DNA of 64,000 nt. Origin: Thermoleophilum album (GTDB lineage Bacteria > Actinomycetota > Thermoleophilia > Solirubrobacterales > Thermoleophilaceae). Below are positions 46,583-55,690 of this stretch, one piece after another. Location: positions 1-64,000 of the forward strand of contig NZ_CP066171.1 of the NCBI RefSeq assembly GCF_028867705.1, read 5' to 3'. Under the pieces are notes generated by a model. It was not told the DNA's origin and did no database searches. It saw only the letters and a program-made list of their open reading frames with translations. Every line of letters starts with the position of its first letter. Within the stretch, counting starts at the first letter, position 1. The position numbers and the translations under genes are program-made.

Positions 46583-48721
46583 TCAGCCGGCGGGCGCTAG
46601 CGTGCCGCCGCCTCCGCCGCGCACGACCGTGAGCGTCGTAAGCGGCGTGCGCGTCCAGGCGAGCCCGGCCGCTGACGCCGAGACATAGAGGACGTAGCGA
46701 CCGCTGCGCGTGGGGGCGCGCAGGGCGACTGCGAAGCGCCCACGCCGCGAGGTCCGTAGCGCGAGCACTGTGCGCCGCACTGTGCGGCTCCCGCGCGCCT
46801 CCAAGAGCACCAGGCGCGGCCGTACCGAGGTCGGTGCGATCGCGCCGTGCAGGCGCAACACGGTGCCCGCGTAGAGCACGCGGGAGCGTGGCAACGCCAC
46901 CGTGAGCCGCGCGCGCACGCGCAGAGCGATCGGCGTCGTCGGTCCAACGCCCTCGCCGTTAGCGAGGCTGGCACGCGCGCGCACGGTCAGGCTCCGTGTC
47001 GCTCGCCAGCTTGCGCGCCAGGAGCCGTCGCTTGCCGTCACCGCCCGTGCCAGCGCTCGCCAGCGGGAGCCGCGGCGATACTCGACGACGACACGCGCCT
47101 GCCCGATCCCCGTGCCGTTTGCAGTGGCGAGGCGTCCGGTAACCGTCGCCGTGCGCCCGAAGGAGAGCGGAGAGCGCGGGCGGTCGAGCGTGAGGGTGGG
47201 TTGTGCGCCGACCTGTGTCGGGTCGGGCGCGATGCGCCCGACCAGCTCGCGCAGCCTGGCGAGTTGCGCGTCGAGAGCGTCGCCAGGACAGCTCGTCTTG
47301 TCGAGGTCGCGATGCCCGGCGATGCGTTCGACGGTGACGGGTGTGCCGGCGGGGTAGCGGTTCTCCGACCCGCCTGCCGAGGTCAAAGTCACGCTGCCGA
47401 ACGTAGGCGCGCCGTGCAGCGGCAGTTTCCAGCGGATGAGGGCAGCCGTCGCGCGCAGCGCGGCGTCGGTTTGGGGTGTCGTCGTGAAGGTGCCGAGCTG
47501 GGCGATCCCCGTCGTTTGCGAGTTGTAGCCCTGGGCGTGAGCGCCGACGACAGCCTTGTCGATCCCGCCGGCACGCCCTTCGTAGATGCGTCCGTAGCGG
47601 TCGACGAGGAAGTTGTAACCGATGTCGTTCCACTTGTTGGAGTTGACGTGGTACTGGCAGATCGCCAGCACGACGTCCGGCGCCTCGGTGCGTGAGTAAT
47701 CGTTGAGCGAGACTGTGTGGTGGATGACCGCGCCTTTGACGGTGCCGTACTCGGGCGGCTTGCGCGGCTTGCATTCGTTGCGCGCCCACTCTTCACGGGG
47801 CACGATCTGCGGTTGCGCGTCGGCGTGGGCGGTGCCCCCCGAGAACAGCCGTCCAACCGCTGCGACCGCTGCGCCTGCCCGTTCGACCACCGCCGACGCC
47901 AGAGCAGCGATACCGCGCGGGCGAACGACTACGAGGTGTAGGCGCGCGGCGCGCAGCGGGCGATCCGTGCTCACCTGCACAGCGTCGGCGCCACCCACCC
48001 ATACGGGAAGTGAGTGCTGCGTGTTTCTCACCGCCTCGCTTGCCTGCGGATCGGGCCCCTCCGACTCTTCCGCGTCGACCCGTGCCCAACGCGTCCACCC
48101 CCGCTCGCCGAGGCGCGCTCGCAACCACACCGCGCGCGGGCGACCGTGCCAGCGCACACCCACAAGGTCGACACGTTCGCCGGTGGGGAGGGGATCGGAG
48201 GCGAAGCGCTGGGGCGGCGGCGCCGGTTCCCGCCGAGCGGCATGGTGGTCTTCCTGGCCGTTGATGGCGCGCGTCGCGGCCTTGCGCTCGAGCGCGAGAC
48301 GCAGCGAGTAGTCGCGCGCCCGCTTCGCGCTCGCGACCTCCCTCCGGTCCTCGCCGTCGATGTGTAGGTGTCGCGAGGCAGCCGCGTGTGCGCCGCGGTC
48401 GTTGGGCTCGTCACCGGGAGCGCGCTTGGCTTGCCCGGCGGCGGACAGCGCTCGCGTGCTCACGGGGAGCTCGAAATCGTGCACGCGACCACGGTCGGCG
48501 AGAACGAGCGCGGTCACTGCGGCGATCGCAAAGGCGGCAGCGGTCGCAGCCACGAGCATGCGTCGCGAGACCGTGCGCCGCGCGATTGCCGCCAACAGCG
48601 GCTTGAGCGACCGGGCGGGCGAACTGGGCCCCGGTCGGAGCGCCGCACGAGGACCGGTTTGGGGCGGCGGTTTCTCGCGCACGTCGATTCCAACAGGGTA
48701 CGGAGGCGAGTGTTGCGGCAC
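46583..48721 (-). CDS. PGRP/amidase_2 N-acetylmuramoyl-L-alanine amidase
   Basis: A secreted or anchored peptidoglycan amidase. The 712-residue protein has a cytoplasmic start, one membrane helix (about 54-75), a linker, and a PGRP/amidase_2 domain (about 315-500) with zinc ligands His in VIHHTVSL, His in AGHRD and Cys in KTSCPGD, and the conserved GYNFLVDRYGRIYEGR. The C-terminal 200 residues are beta-rich repeats (PRSPLSFGRTATVTGRL) of Ig type, probably for wall binding. GTG at 48721; GTG at 48682 is an alternative. Confidence 0.9.
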   Translation of the reverse strand: MPQHSPPYPVGIDVREKPPPQTGPRAALRPGPSSPARSLKPLLAAIARRTVSRRMLVAATAAAFAIAAVTALVLADRGRVHDFELPVSTRALSAAGQAKRAPGDEPNDRGAHAAASRHLHIDGEDRREVASAKRARDYSLRLALERKAATRAINGQEDHHAARREPAPPPQRFASDPLPTGERVDLVGVRWHGRPRAVWLRARLGERGWTRWARVDAEESEGPDPQASEAVRNTQHSLPVWVGGADAVQVSTDRPLRAARLHLVVVRPRGIAALASAVVERAGAAVAAVGRLFSGGTAHADAQPQIVPREEWARNECKPRKPPEYGTVKGAVIHHTVSLNDYSRTEAPDVVLAICQYHVNSNKWNDIGYNFLVDRYGRIYEGRAGGIDKAVVGAHAQGYNSQTTGIAQLGTFTTTPQTDAALRATAALIRWKLPLHGAPTFGSVTLTSAGGSENRYPAGTPVTVERIAGHRDLDKTSCPGDALDAQLARLRELVGRIAPDPTQVGAQPTLTLDRPRSPLSFGRTATVTGRLATANGTGIGQARVVVEYRRGSRWRALARAVTASDGSWRASWRATRSLTVRARASLANGEGVGPTTPIALRVRARLTVALPRSRVLYAGTVLRLHGAIAPTSVRPRLVLLEARGSRTVRRTVLALRTSRRGRFAVALRAPTRSGRYVLYVSASAAGLAWTRTPLTTLTVVRGGGGGTLAPAG

Positions 48722-48784
48722 TGCAAGAACCGCTGCCGAAGCGGCGATGCAGCGCGTGTGTGCCGGTGCCGTGGCGTGGTAGGG

Positions 48785-49429
48785 CTAGAAGACTGCCTCG
48801 GGCCCGTTGCCGCGGTTGTCGTCGCGGAAAGCGGTCAGCGCCCGCCACGTCGCTGCGTCGAGCTTGCGACAACCGAGCAGCCGTCCCGTGCCGAGCGGTG
48901 CCGGATCGGCGTTCCAGGCGGTCATCGCTACCGCGTAAGGCATCGTCCGGCGTGGCACTAGCAACATCATCCAGTCGTCCTTCTCGAAGTAGGCGCGCAG
49001 AGCGGCGCGCTGGCTACGCGGCAGGTTGGGCTTGGCCCAGAGAATTACGCGTCCGTGCTCGAGCGAGTGCACGAGCTCGGTGTCTTTCGGTGCGCGCTGG
49101 TAGAGGCCGTCGCGCGCAGCGAACTCGAAGTGGCGGCCGGACGTCGGGGGGTTTGAGCTGTACTTAACGGGCGCGTTGCGGTCGTTTACGTGATCACGCG
49201 CCGGGGCGCGCATCGTTTTGTAGTCGCAGCCCGCCGCGCGCGCCGCTGCCCGCACGTCGGCGGTGACGTGACCGACGTTCGGCGGCTCGCCCCCGCTCGG
49301 GAACACCTCCGGTGCGCTGCTGCTGGAGCCACCGCAACCGCTCGCGACGAGCGCGACCGTCACCGACGTTACGAGCAACGCTGCGCGTAACCGGGATGTG
49401 CGCGCTGTCTTTTCGGCGGGATGGCTCAC
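48785..49429 (-). CDS. DUF3105 lipoprotein
   Basis: The 214-residue product has a lipoprotein signal with lipobox VASGCG near residue 31, so it is anchored to the outer face of the membrane. The DUF3105 domain shows YSSNPPTSGRHFEF, LVHSLEHGRVILW and AWNADP; the conserved His residues suggest metal binding, but no function is known. GTG at 49429 has a GAAGG Shine-Dalgarno overlapping the stop of the upstream hydrolase gene. Confidence 0.88.
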   Translation of the reverse strand: MSHPAEKTARTSRLRAALLVTSVTVALVASGCGGSSSSAPEVFPSGGEPPNVGHVTADVRAAARAAGCDYKTMRAPARDHVNDRNAPVKYSSNPPTSGRHFEFAARDGLYQRAPKDTELVHSLEHGRVILWAKPNLPRSQRAALRAYFEKDDWMMLLVPRRTMPYAVAMTAWNADPAPLGTGRLLGCRKLDAATWRALTAFRDDNRGNGPEAVF

Positions 49430-49436
49430 GAAACCT

Positions 49437-50360
49437 TCAGGTCGATGTCCGGCGCACGCGGCCGCCTCGTACGTTACTAGGGCGTGCTCGCCGAGCGGGC
49501 GGCCTGGACCGCGCCGCCGTGCGCCAGCATAGCGCAGCGAAGCGAGCTATCTCGTCGGTCAGTCGCGCCGGCGAGATCCAAAGTTCGAGGATCGAGCTGC
49601 TGCGCACGAGACGAGCGTTCGGCAGCGCCCGTACGAGCTGGTCCGCGTCGGAGAAGGGGTGGATCGGGTCGCGCGGGTGCCCGATCACGAGCGCTGGTTG
49701 GCGCAGCTCGCCCCACTGCTCGTGGGGAGGAGCGACGCGTCCGTAGAACAGCCCCTGCAGCAGCGACGCCGAGGGTTTGGGATCTTGTGCCAGCCAATCG
49801 AGGCCGGTGTCGGTCAAGTGCGAGACGCCGCGCGGCAGTCGCCGTGCCACCGCGGCGACAGCACGCATCGCGGGTGCCCCGAAGGTCAAAGCGACTAGCA
49901 GGGGAGTAAAGGCCAGCGCGACGGCGACCAGCGCATTGTCGAGCACTGGCATCGACAGCACCATCCCGCGGATGCGCTCCGGCGCAAGAGCGGCCGCCTC
50001 GAGCGTCGTGTTGGCGCCGAGCGACGGGCCACCGACCACGGCTTGCTCGATCCCCTCGTGATCGAGGAGCCCGATCACGCCCTCGGCGAGGCGCGTCATC
50101 GAGTACTCCCACATCTCGGTCGGACGGTCGGACTCGCCGTGCCCGAGGAGATCGAGGGTGTAGACGCAGAAGCCGCGCTCGGCGAGAGCGCGCGCCAGCG
50201 GATCGTTGAGCCAGCGCGGAAACAAAAGGCCCGGCAAGAGGACTACGTAGCGGCTGCCGCTGCCGTAACGGTCGTAGACGAGCCGGTGGCGTGCGTACAG
50301 GAAGCTGCCGGTGACGATCGCCGAATCCACCTCCCCCTGCGCCGCCGGGCGTCGTGCCAT
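49437..50360 (-). CDS. Alpha/beta hydrolase fold protein
   Basis: About 307 residues. It has the oxyanion strand VVLLPGLLFPRW, the LDLLGHGESDRP motif, the nucleophile elbow GGPSLG and an acid in GHPRDPIHPF. Where the catalytic His should follow (after LPNARLVRSS), the sequence reads SILELWISP with no His, so the triad seems incomplete. The C-terminal tail is Arg-rich. ATG at 50360 is preferred over 50411. It lies between nucS and the DUF3105 gene; substrate unknown. Confidence 0.83.
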   Translation of the reverse strand: MARRPAAQGEVDSAIVTGSFLYARHRLVYDRYGSGSRYVVLLPGLLFPRWLNDPLARALAERGFCVYTLDLLGHGESDRPTEMWEYSMTRLAEGVIGLLDHEGIEQAVVGGPSLGANTTLEAAALAPERIRGMVLSMPVLDNALVAVALAFTPLLVALTFGAPAMRAVAAVARRLPRGVSHLTDTGLDWLAQDPKPSASLLQGLFYGRVAPPHEQWGELRQPALVIGHPRDPIHPFSDADQLVRALPNARLVRSSSILELWISPARLTDEIARFAALCWRTAARSRPPARRARPSNVRGGRVRRTST

Positions 50361-50453
50361 CGCAAGCGAGCATAAAGGCGGTGCGCCCGACCTCGCCTCG
50401 GGTTCGCGCACGCCCGTCGGGGCGCGAGAAGTCGCCCGTTCAGGCCGCGAAGA

Positions 50454-51125
50454 TCAGGCCGCGAAGAGGCGCAGCTCGGGGCTGCGCTCGCCGCGCAGTT
50501 GCGCCAGATCGATCTCGGCGCAGACGATGCCGCGCGACTCGGCGAGGGCGCGTGCTTGGGGCTTTATCGTGCAAGCCGCCAACACGCCACGACAAGGGCG
50601 CAGCTGAGGATCGGCGTTGATCCGCTCGAGGTAGCGCGTCAGCTGGTCGACCGCATCGGTCGTGGCGACGCGCTTGATCTCGACAGCCACGTACCCGCCA
50701 TCGGCGTCGCGACAGAGGAGATCGACCGGCCCGATGTCGGTCGCCCACTCGCGCCGCACGAGCAGGAAACCTTCGCCGAGCGATGTCGGATCGTGGGCAA
50801 GCAGACGCTGCAGTTCCGCCTCGACCCCGTCCTTCTCGAGCTTCGACTCGGCGTCGAGTGGAAACTCCTGGTCGGCGAGGATCTCGGCGATGCGGACCTC
50901 GATCTCTTCGTCGGGCCCGCGCACGCGGCGCACGCGCAAAAGACCGGGCTGCTCCTCGATCGCCGTCGGTGCGCTCATCCAGTTGAGGGGCTTGTAGCCG
51001 CCGTAATCGGCGTGGATCTGCACCGAGCCGTCGCCCTTCAACAGCACCATGCGCACTGCCTCGGGCAATCGCGTGCGCAGGCGGCCACGGTACTCCACCT
51101 CGCAACGAGCGACGATCACGCGCAT
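50454..51125 (-). CDS. nucS: Endonuclease NucS (mismatch repair EndoMS)
   Basis: NucS cuts both strands at mismatches and replaces MutS/MutL repair in many actinobacteria and archaea, working with the sliding clamp. The 223-residue product has an N-terminal DNA-binding domain (VRMVLLKGDGSVQIH, GYKPLNWM) and a RecB-like nuclease domain with the Asp in GPVDLLCRD and the E-x-K in YVAVEIKR. LFAA at the C-terminus could serve as a short clamp-binding end. ATG at 51125. Confidence 0.94.
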   Translation of the reverse strand: MRVIVARCEVEYRGRLRTRLPEAVRMVLLKGDGSVQIHADYGGYKPLNWMSAPTAIEEQPGLLRVRRVRGPDEEIEVRIAEILADQEFPLDAESKLEKDGVEAELQRLLAHDPTSLGEGFLLVRREWATDIGPVDLLCRDADGGYVAVEIKRVATTDAVDQLTRYLERINADPQLRPCRGVLAACTIKPQARALAESRGIVCAEIDLAQLRGERSPELRLFAA

Positions 51126-51278
51126 GGGCGCTCGACGCTAGCGAGGCATGCGGACGCTCGCACCCTTCGCTGCGGATCGCCTGGCCCTCGTCCAGACAGC
51201 CTGGACACCTGGCCGATCAATTTCCGCCGCTGCGCGGCCGATGCCGATACAGGACCTGCCCATACCCACGGGGGAGAA

Positions 51279-53627
51279 GTGTTCAGACCGCTCAGAAGTG
51301 TCGCCGCGCGGCTAGTGCCGCGCGGTCTCACAGCTACCCAGTGGCTGCTCGCCGTCGCAGGGGTGGCCAGTGTCGCTGCGCTGATGGTGGTCGCCGATGC
51401 AACACGCCGCCGTGCCGACGAGTACCGACGCGCGGAGGTGGCGCTCGAACAGATCCGTGCCGAGGCCGCCAACGTCTCGGCGATCGCATGGCAGGGCCTC
51501 TTCCGTTACTACACCGAGGGTGCGTCGGCGCCGCTCGGCACCGCGCTGTCGGCCGCCGGGGTGAGCACCTGGTCACGTATCCAAGCCGCACTCGACGAGC
51601 TCCGATCCACCGGAACGCACAGGGCGCTCGCCGTTCTCAGCCGCGATCACAACGTTCTGTTCAACGCTGGCATGGACGCCTACCGCGCCTTCCAGCGCGG
51701 TGACGCAGCGCGAGCCGTGCGCCTTGCTCGCACGCGGATCCAACCGGCGATCGAGCGGTTGGAAGCAAACGCTGCCGCGCTCGCGCGCGGGCAACGGGCG
51801 ACCGCCCGATCGACGCTCGCACGCGCCCGCCTGATCCTGTTGCTGTCGGTGTTGCTCGCTGGCGTGCTCGTGGGAACGCTGGCCTGGAGGTTCGAGCGAA
51901 CGCGCCGGCGGATGCGGATCGCGCAGGAGCTGCGTGCCGCCGAGCGTGCGGAGGAAGAGCGCTTGCGGGCCCTGCTCGAGCAGTCACGCGACTGCCTGTT
52001 GGTACTCAGCGACCAGCTCGTCGTCCGCTGGGCCGGCGGGGCTGCCCAGAGTCTCTTCGGCCGCGACGCGTGCGCGCTCGTCGGCGTTCCGTTCGACGCC
52101 CTCGTTGCCGACGAGGACCGGGCGCTGGTCGCCAACTTCTTAGCGGCTGCGGCTGCGCGCACGAACGGCGACGGGATCGACTGTCGCCTGCGCCACGAAA
52201 GCGGCTACACGGTTCACGCCGAAATCGTCGCGAGCGACCGCTCCACCGACCCAAAGATCGGCGGGATCGTCTTGACGGTGCGCGATATCGGCGAGCGCAA
52301 GCAGTTCGAGCAGGAGTTGCGCCACCGCGCGTTCCACGACTCGCTCACCGGTCTTCCCAACAGGGCGCTGTTCGAGGATCGCGTCGGGCAAGCGCTTGCG
52401 CGCGTGCGCAGCGGAGGCGGCCGAGCGGCCGTGATACTGGTCGATCTTGACGACTTCAAGAGCGTCAACGACGGTCTCGGTCACGGCGTCGGCGACGAGT
52501 TGCTGCGCGCTGCGGGGCGGCGCATAGCAGCTTGCGCCAAGCCCGCCGATACTGTCGCGCGGTTCGGCGGCGACGAGTTCGCGCTGCTCTGCTCGCTCGG
52601 GCAGGGCGAAGATCCCCTGACGGTTGCGTCGCGCGTACTCGCCGCCCTGCGCGACCCGTTCAATGTCGACGGCCGCGAGCTGCGCTTGTCGGCGTCGATC
52701 GGCGTCGTCGATCTCGACGCCGGCGCGACCGTCGCCGAGACCCTGCGCGACGCCGACACGGCGATGTACGCCGCGAAAGAGGGCGGTAAGGACCGCATCG
52801 AGCTGTTCGATCCCGACATGCACCGGCGGGCGCTCGCCCGGCTCGAGCTGCGCGGCGAGCTGGCACGGGCGCTTGACCACGATCAGCTGCTTGTGCACTA
52901 CCAGCCGATCGTCGACCTTGAGAGCGGTCGCATCGCCGGTCTCGAAGCGCTCCTGCGCTGGAACCACCCCGAGCGCGGACTGGTCCCGCCGCTCGAGTTC
53001 ATCCCGATCGCCGAGGAGAGCGGGCTGATCATCCCGATCGGCTTGTGGGTGTTGCGGCGTGCCCTCGCCGACGTCGCCGGCTGGCGGGCGCGCATCCAGG
53101 GCTGCACGATCGACGTGAGCGTCAACGTCTCGCCACGCCAGTTGCGCGAGCCAGGATTCGCCCAGGACGTCGAGAACGTGCTGCGCGACACCGGCATCGA
53201 CCCCGGCGCGGTGGTGCTCGAGATCACCGAGAGCCTGCTGGCCGAGGACTCCGACGCGCTTGCCGCGCGGCTCGAACGTCTTCGCGCGCTGGGAGTGCGC
53301 ATCGCCGTCGACGATTTCGGCACCGGCTACTCGGCGCTGTCGCGTCTGCGCAGCTTGCCGATCGACATCCTCAAGATCGACCGCTCCTTCATCCGCGACA
53401 TCGACCGCGATCACGAAAAGGAAGCTTTGGTTCGCGGCATCCTCAGCCTCGGCCAGACGTTGCGCCTCGAGGTCGTCGCCGAAGGCATCGAAGACGAAGA
53501 GCAGGTGCGGCGGTTGCGAGCGATGGCGTCGACCTACGGGCAAGGGTTTCACTTCTCGAAGCCCCTGCCAGCGGCCGAGATCGAACGGATGCTGGCGACT
53601 ACCGCCAACGTCGCGCGCGTGGCGTGA
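51279..53627 (+). CDS. Membrane GGDEF-EAL protein (c-di-GMP)
   Basis: May both make and break cyclic di-GMP. The roughly 782-residue product has an outer sensor region between two membrane helices (about 22-42 and 180-205), a PAS domain (about 235-345), a GGDEF domain (RFGGDEFALL intact) and an EAL domain (AGLEALLRW, DDFGTGYS intact). The inhibitory I-site RxxD before GGDEF reads K-P-A-D, so product inhibition may be lost. The open frame runs back to 50499, antisense to nucS; GTG at 51279, just after GGGGAG, is used, and GTG at 51312 is possible. Confidence 0.9.
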   Translation: MFRPLRSVAARLVPRGLTATQWLLAVAGVASVAALMVVADATRRRADEYRRAEVALEQIRAEAANVSAIAWQGLFRYYTEGASAPLGTALSAAGVSTWSRIQAALDELRSTGTHRALAVLSRDHNVLFNAGMDAYRAFQRGDAARAVRLARTRIQPAIERLEANAAALARGQRATARSTLARARLILLLSVLLAGVLVGTLAWRFERTRRRMRIAQELRAAERAEEERLRALLEQSRDCLLVLSDQLVVRWAGGAAQSLFGRDACALVGVPFDALVADEDRALVANFLAAAAARTNGDGIDCRLRHESGYTVHAEIVASDRSTDPKIGGIVLTVRDIGERKQFEQELRHRAFHDSLTGLPNRALFEDRVGQALARVRSGGGRAAVILVDLDDFKSVNDGLGHGVGDELLRAAGRRIAACAKPADTVARFGGDEFALLCSLGQGEDPLTVASRVLAALRDPFNVDGRELRLSASIGVVDLDAGATVAETLRDADTAMYAAKEGGKDRIELFDPDMHRRALARLELRGELARALDHDQLLVHYQPIVDLESGRIAGLEALLRWNHPERGLVPPLEFIPIAEESGLIIPIGLWVLRRALADVAGWRARIQGCTIDVSVNVSPRQLREPGFAQDVENVLRDTGIDPGAVVLEITESLLAEDSDALAARLERLRALGVRIAVDDFGTGYSALSRLRSLPIDILKIDRSFIRDIDRDHEKEALVRGILSLGQTLRLEVVAEGIEDEEQVRRLRAMASTYGQGFHFSKPLPAAEIERMLATTANVARVA

Positions 53628-54111
53628 CAGCGCGGGGATTGCGCGCGCCGTCGTCGGCGTCGAGGGTCGCCGCCAGCGCCGCGACCGCGTGTGCAGCGAT
53701 GCGCTGCAGGAGGCGGCGACCGCCGAGGAGCACGAGCACTCGGTCGAAAGCGCCCAGTTCGACGGCAGCGATATCGAGCTGCACGCGCGTGGTGCCGGGC
53801 GACGGCGGTGGTTCCACGCGCCAGCGCACGCGCACTCTCGTGGGCGCGCCGCCTCGGCCCGCCACGGCCAGCCCCACTAGCGAGCGCTCATCGACGCTCT
53901 CGACGCGGGTGCGCACGCGACGACGGCTGCCACAAGGCCCCCTCACCACCAGCTCCGCACCGACCGGACGCCCGCCGGCACCGAGCTCTAGTCGCGCCAC
54001 CGTCACGAGCGGTCCGAGCAACTCCCAGTGACGTTCGAGATCGCCGATCACAGCCATCACGGCGCTGGTGGGAGCGGCGATCAGGCTCTCGCAAGTCGCG
54101 AGCCGGCGCAC
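53599..54111 (-). CDS. SRPBCC-like (START/polyketide cyclase fold) protein
   Basis: A small protein of about 170 residues with the helix-grip pattern: ESLIAAPTSAVMAVIGDLERHWELL at the start, beta strands in the middle (TRVRVRWRVEPP) and a long C-terminal helix (RRLLQRIAAHAVAALAATL). Such proteins bind hydrophobic ligands. Start GTG at 54111 (TTG directly before it is possible). Its end overlaps the convergent GGDEF-EAL gene by 29 bp, and its start is divergent from the carboxylase gene. Confidence 0.6.
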   Translation of the reverse strand: MRRLATCESLIAAPTSAVMAVIGDLERHWELLGPLVTVARLELGAGGRPVGAELVVRGPCGSRRRVRTRVESVDERSLVGLAVAGRGGAPTRVRVRWRVEPPPSPGTTRVQLDIAAVELGAFDRVLVLLGGRRLLQRIAAHAVAALAATLDADDGARNPRAVTPRARRWR

Positions 54112-54114
54112 CAA

Positions 54115-54120
54115 TAGAGT
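54115..54120 (+). promoter_or_regulatory. -10-like TAGAGT before carboxylase gene
   Basis: TAGAGT lies exactly 7 nt before the ATG at 54128 and only 3 bp from the divergent start at 54111. It implies a leaderless transcript. Confidence 0.5.
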
Positions 54121-54127
54121 TTCGGCG

Positions 54128-55672
54128 ATGTCGGGGAGGGAGGGAAGCGCTAGCGGCGACGCGTTGTCGGAGCTGGAGCGTCTGCGGCGCGCTACGAGCG
54201 ACGAAGGGCGTGCGACGGCGGTTGCCCGCCGCCACGCAGCGGGCGGCCGAACGGCGCGCGAGAACGTGGCGGCGCTCGTCGATCCCGGGACGTTCGTCGA
54301 GTACGGGCGATTGGCCGTCGCCGCGCAACGCTCGCGCCGCACGCTCGACGAGCTCTACGAGCGCACGCCGGCCGACGGCCTCGTCGCCGGCATCGCGACC
54401 GTGAACGGCCGCCTGTTCGGAGAGCGAGCGCGGTGCGTGGTGATGGCCTACGACTACACCGTGCTCGCCGGTACGCAAGGGGCGATCGGCCACCGCAAGA
54501 AGGACCGCATGTTCGAGCTCGTCGAGCGGGCGCGGCTGCCGGTGGTCTTCTTCGTCGAGGGCGGCGGCGGGCGCCCCGGCGACACGGACTTTCCCGTCGC
54601 CTCTGCCCTCGACGTACGTGCCTTCGCGCTGTGGGCGCGCCTAGCGGGCCACGTTCCCCGCATCGCTGTCGTCAACGGCTACTGCTTCGCTGGCAACGCC
54701 GTTCTCGCCGGTTGCGCCGACCTCGTCGTTGCGACCGAACGTTCCTGGCTCGGGATGGGTGGACCGGCGATGATCGAGGCAGGAGGTCTCGGGCAGGTCG
54801 CTGCGGACGAGATCGGTCCCGCCGCGGAGCAGGCGGCGAACGGTGTCGTCGACATCGTCGTCCAAGACGAAGAGGAGGCGGCGAGGGTCGTTCGCACGTT
54901 GCTCTCCTACTTCCAGGGCGACCTCGACGGCGGTGAGGCGGAAGCACAGGAACAGCTCCGTACAGCGATACCGGCCAGCAGCAGGCGCGCTTTCGACATC
55001 CGCAGGGTTGTCGACACGGTCTTCGACCGTGGCTCTGTCACCTACCTGGGCGAGCGCTACGCCCCTGAGCTCGTTACGGCGCTGGCTCGCCTCGAAGGTC
55101 GCGCGGTCGCCGTGATCGCCAACAACAGCCTCCACAAAGCGGGCGTGATCACGAGCGAGGCGGCGGCCAAAGCCGCGCGTTTTCTCGGTCTTTGCGCCGA
55201 CTTCGAGCTGCCGGTCGTGTCGTTCGTCGACACCCCGGGTTTCATGGTTGGACCCGAACACGAACGTACCGGCTTGGTGCGCCACGCCGGCGACTTTCTG
55301 CGCGCCGGTGCGCGGCTGCGGGCGCCGCTTCTGGCGGTGGTAGTGCGCCGCGGCTTCGGTTTGGGCGCTCAGGCGATGGTCGGCGGCAGCCTGCGCGAAC
55401 CGTACTTGGCCGTCGCCTGGGCCGGGGCGCAGCTCGGGCCGATGAATCTGGAGGGAGCGGTCAGGCTGGCGCTGCGGCGGGAACTTGAGCGCGTTGCCGA
55501 CGAGGCCGAGCGCGAGCGGATCGTGCGCGACGCCACACGGCTCGCCGAGGAGCAAGGCAGCGCGCTGAACGCCGCGCGGCTTTTCGAGCTCGACGACGTC
55601 ATCGACCCGGTCGAGACGCGGAGCTGTCTCGCCCGGGCGTTGGCTACGTACGGTGCGAGCGGCTCGCTCTAA
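54128..55672 (+). CDS. Acyl-CoA carboxylase carboxyltransferase subunit
   Basis: The beta subunit moves CO2 from biotin to acetyl-, propionyl- or a longer acyl-CoA. The 514-residue crotonase-fold protein has the N-terminal ARENVAALVDPGTFVEYG, an acyl-CoA site (GGGRPGDTDFPV), and in the second half the biotin-side motifs SFVDTPGFMVGPEHE and RRGFGLGAQAMVGG. No biotin carboxylase or carrier gene is adjacent, so partners must be elsewhere. The sequence differs from housekeeping AccD (no zinc motif), and the acyl substrate cannot be told. Confidence 0.88.
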   Translation: MSGREGSASGDALSELERLRRATSDEGRATAVARRHAAGGRTARENVAALVDPGTFVEYGRLAVAAQRSRRTLDELYERTPADGLVAGIATVNGRLFGERARCVVMAYDYTVLAGTQGAIGHRKKDRMFELVERARLPVVFFVEGGGGRPGDTDFPVASALDVRAFALWARLAGHVPRIAVVNGYCFAGNAVLAGCADLVVATERSWLGMGGPAMIEAGGLGQVAADEIGPAAEQAANGVVDIVVQDEEEAARVVRTLLSYFQGDLDGGEAEAQEQLRTAIPASSRRAFDIRRVVDTVFDRGSVTYLGERYAPELVTALARLEGRAVAVIANNSLHKAGVITSEAAAKAARFLGLCADFELPVVSFVDTPGFMVGPEHERTGLVRHAGDFLRAGARLRAPLLAVVVRRGFGLGAQAMVGGSLREPYLAVAWAGAQLGPMNLEGAVRLALRRELERVADEAERERIVRDATRLAEEQGSALNAARLFELDDVIDPVETRSCLARALATYGASGSL

Positions 55673-55677
55673 CAGGG

Positions 55678-55683
55678 TACGCT
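55678..55683 (+). promoter_or_regulatory. -10-like TACGCT before P450 gene
   Basis: TACGCT starts 5 bp after the carboxylase stop and ends 7 nt before the ATG at 55691. No Shine-Dalgarno is present; a leaderless start is likely even though the gap is only 18 bp. Confidence 0.45.
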
Positions 55684-55690
55684 GGCAGCG

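Noticed and set aside
51126-51278. Possible c-di-GMP riboswitch before the GGDEF-EAL gene
   Set aside because: No conserved GEMM-type core or stable switch-like hairpins could be recognised in this 150-bp gap.
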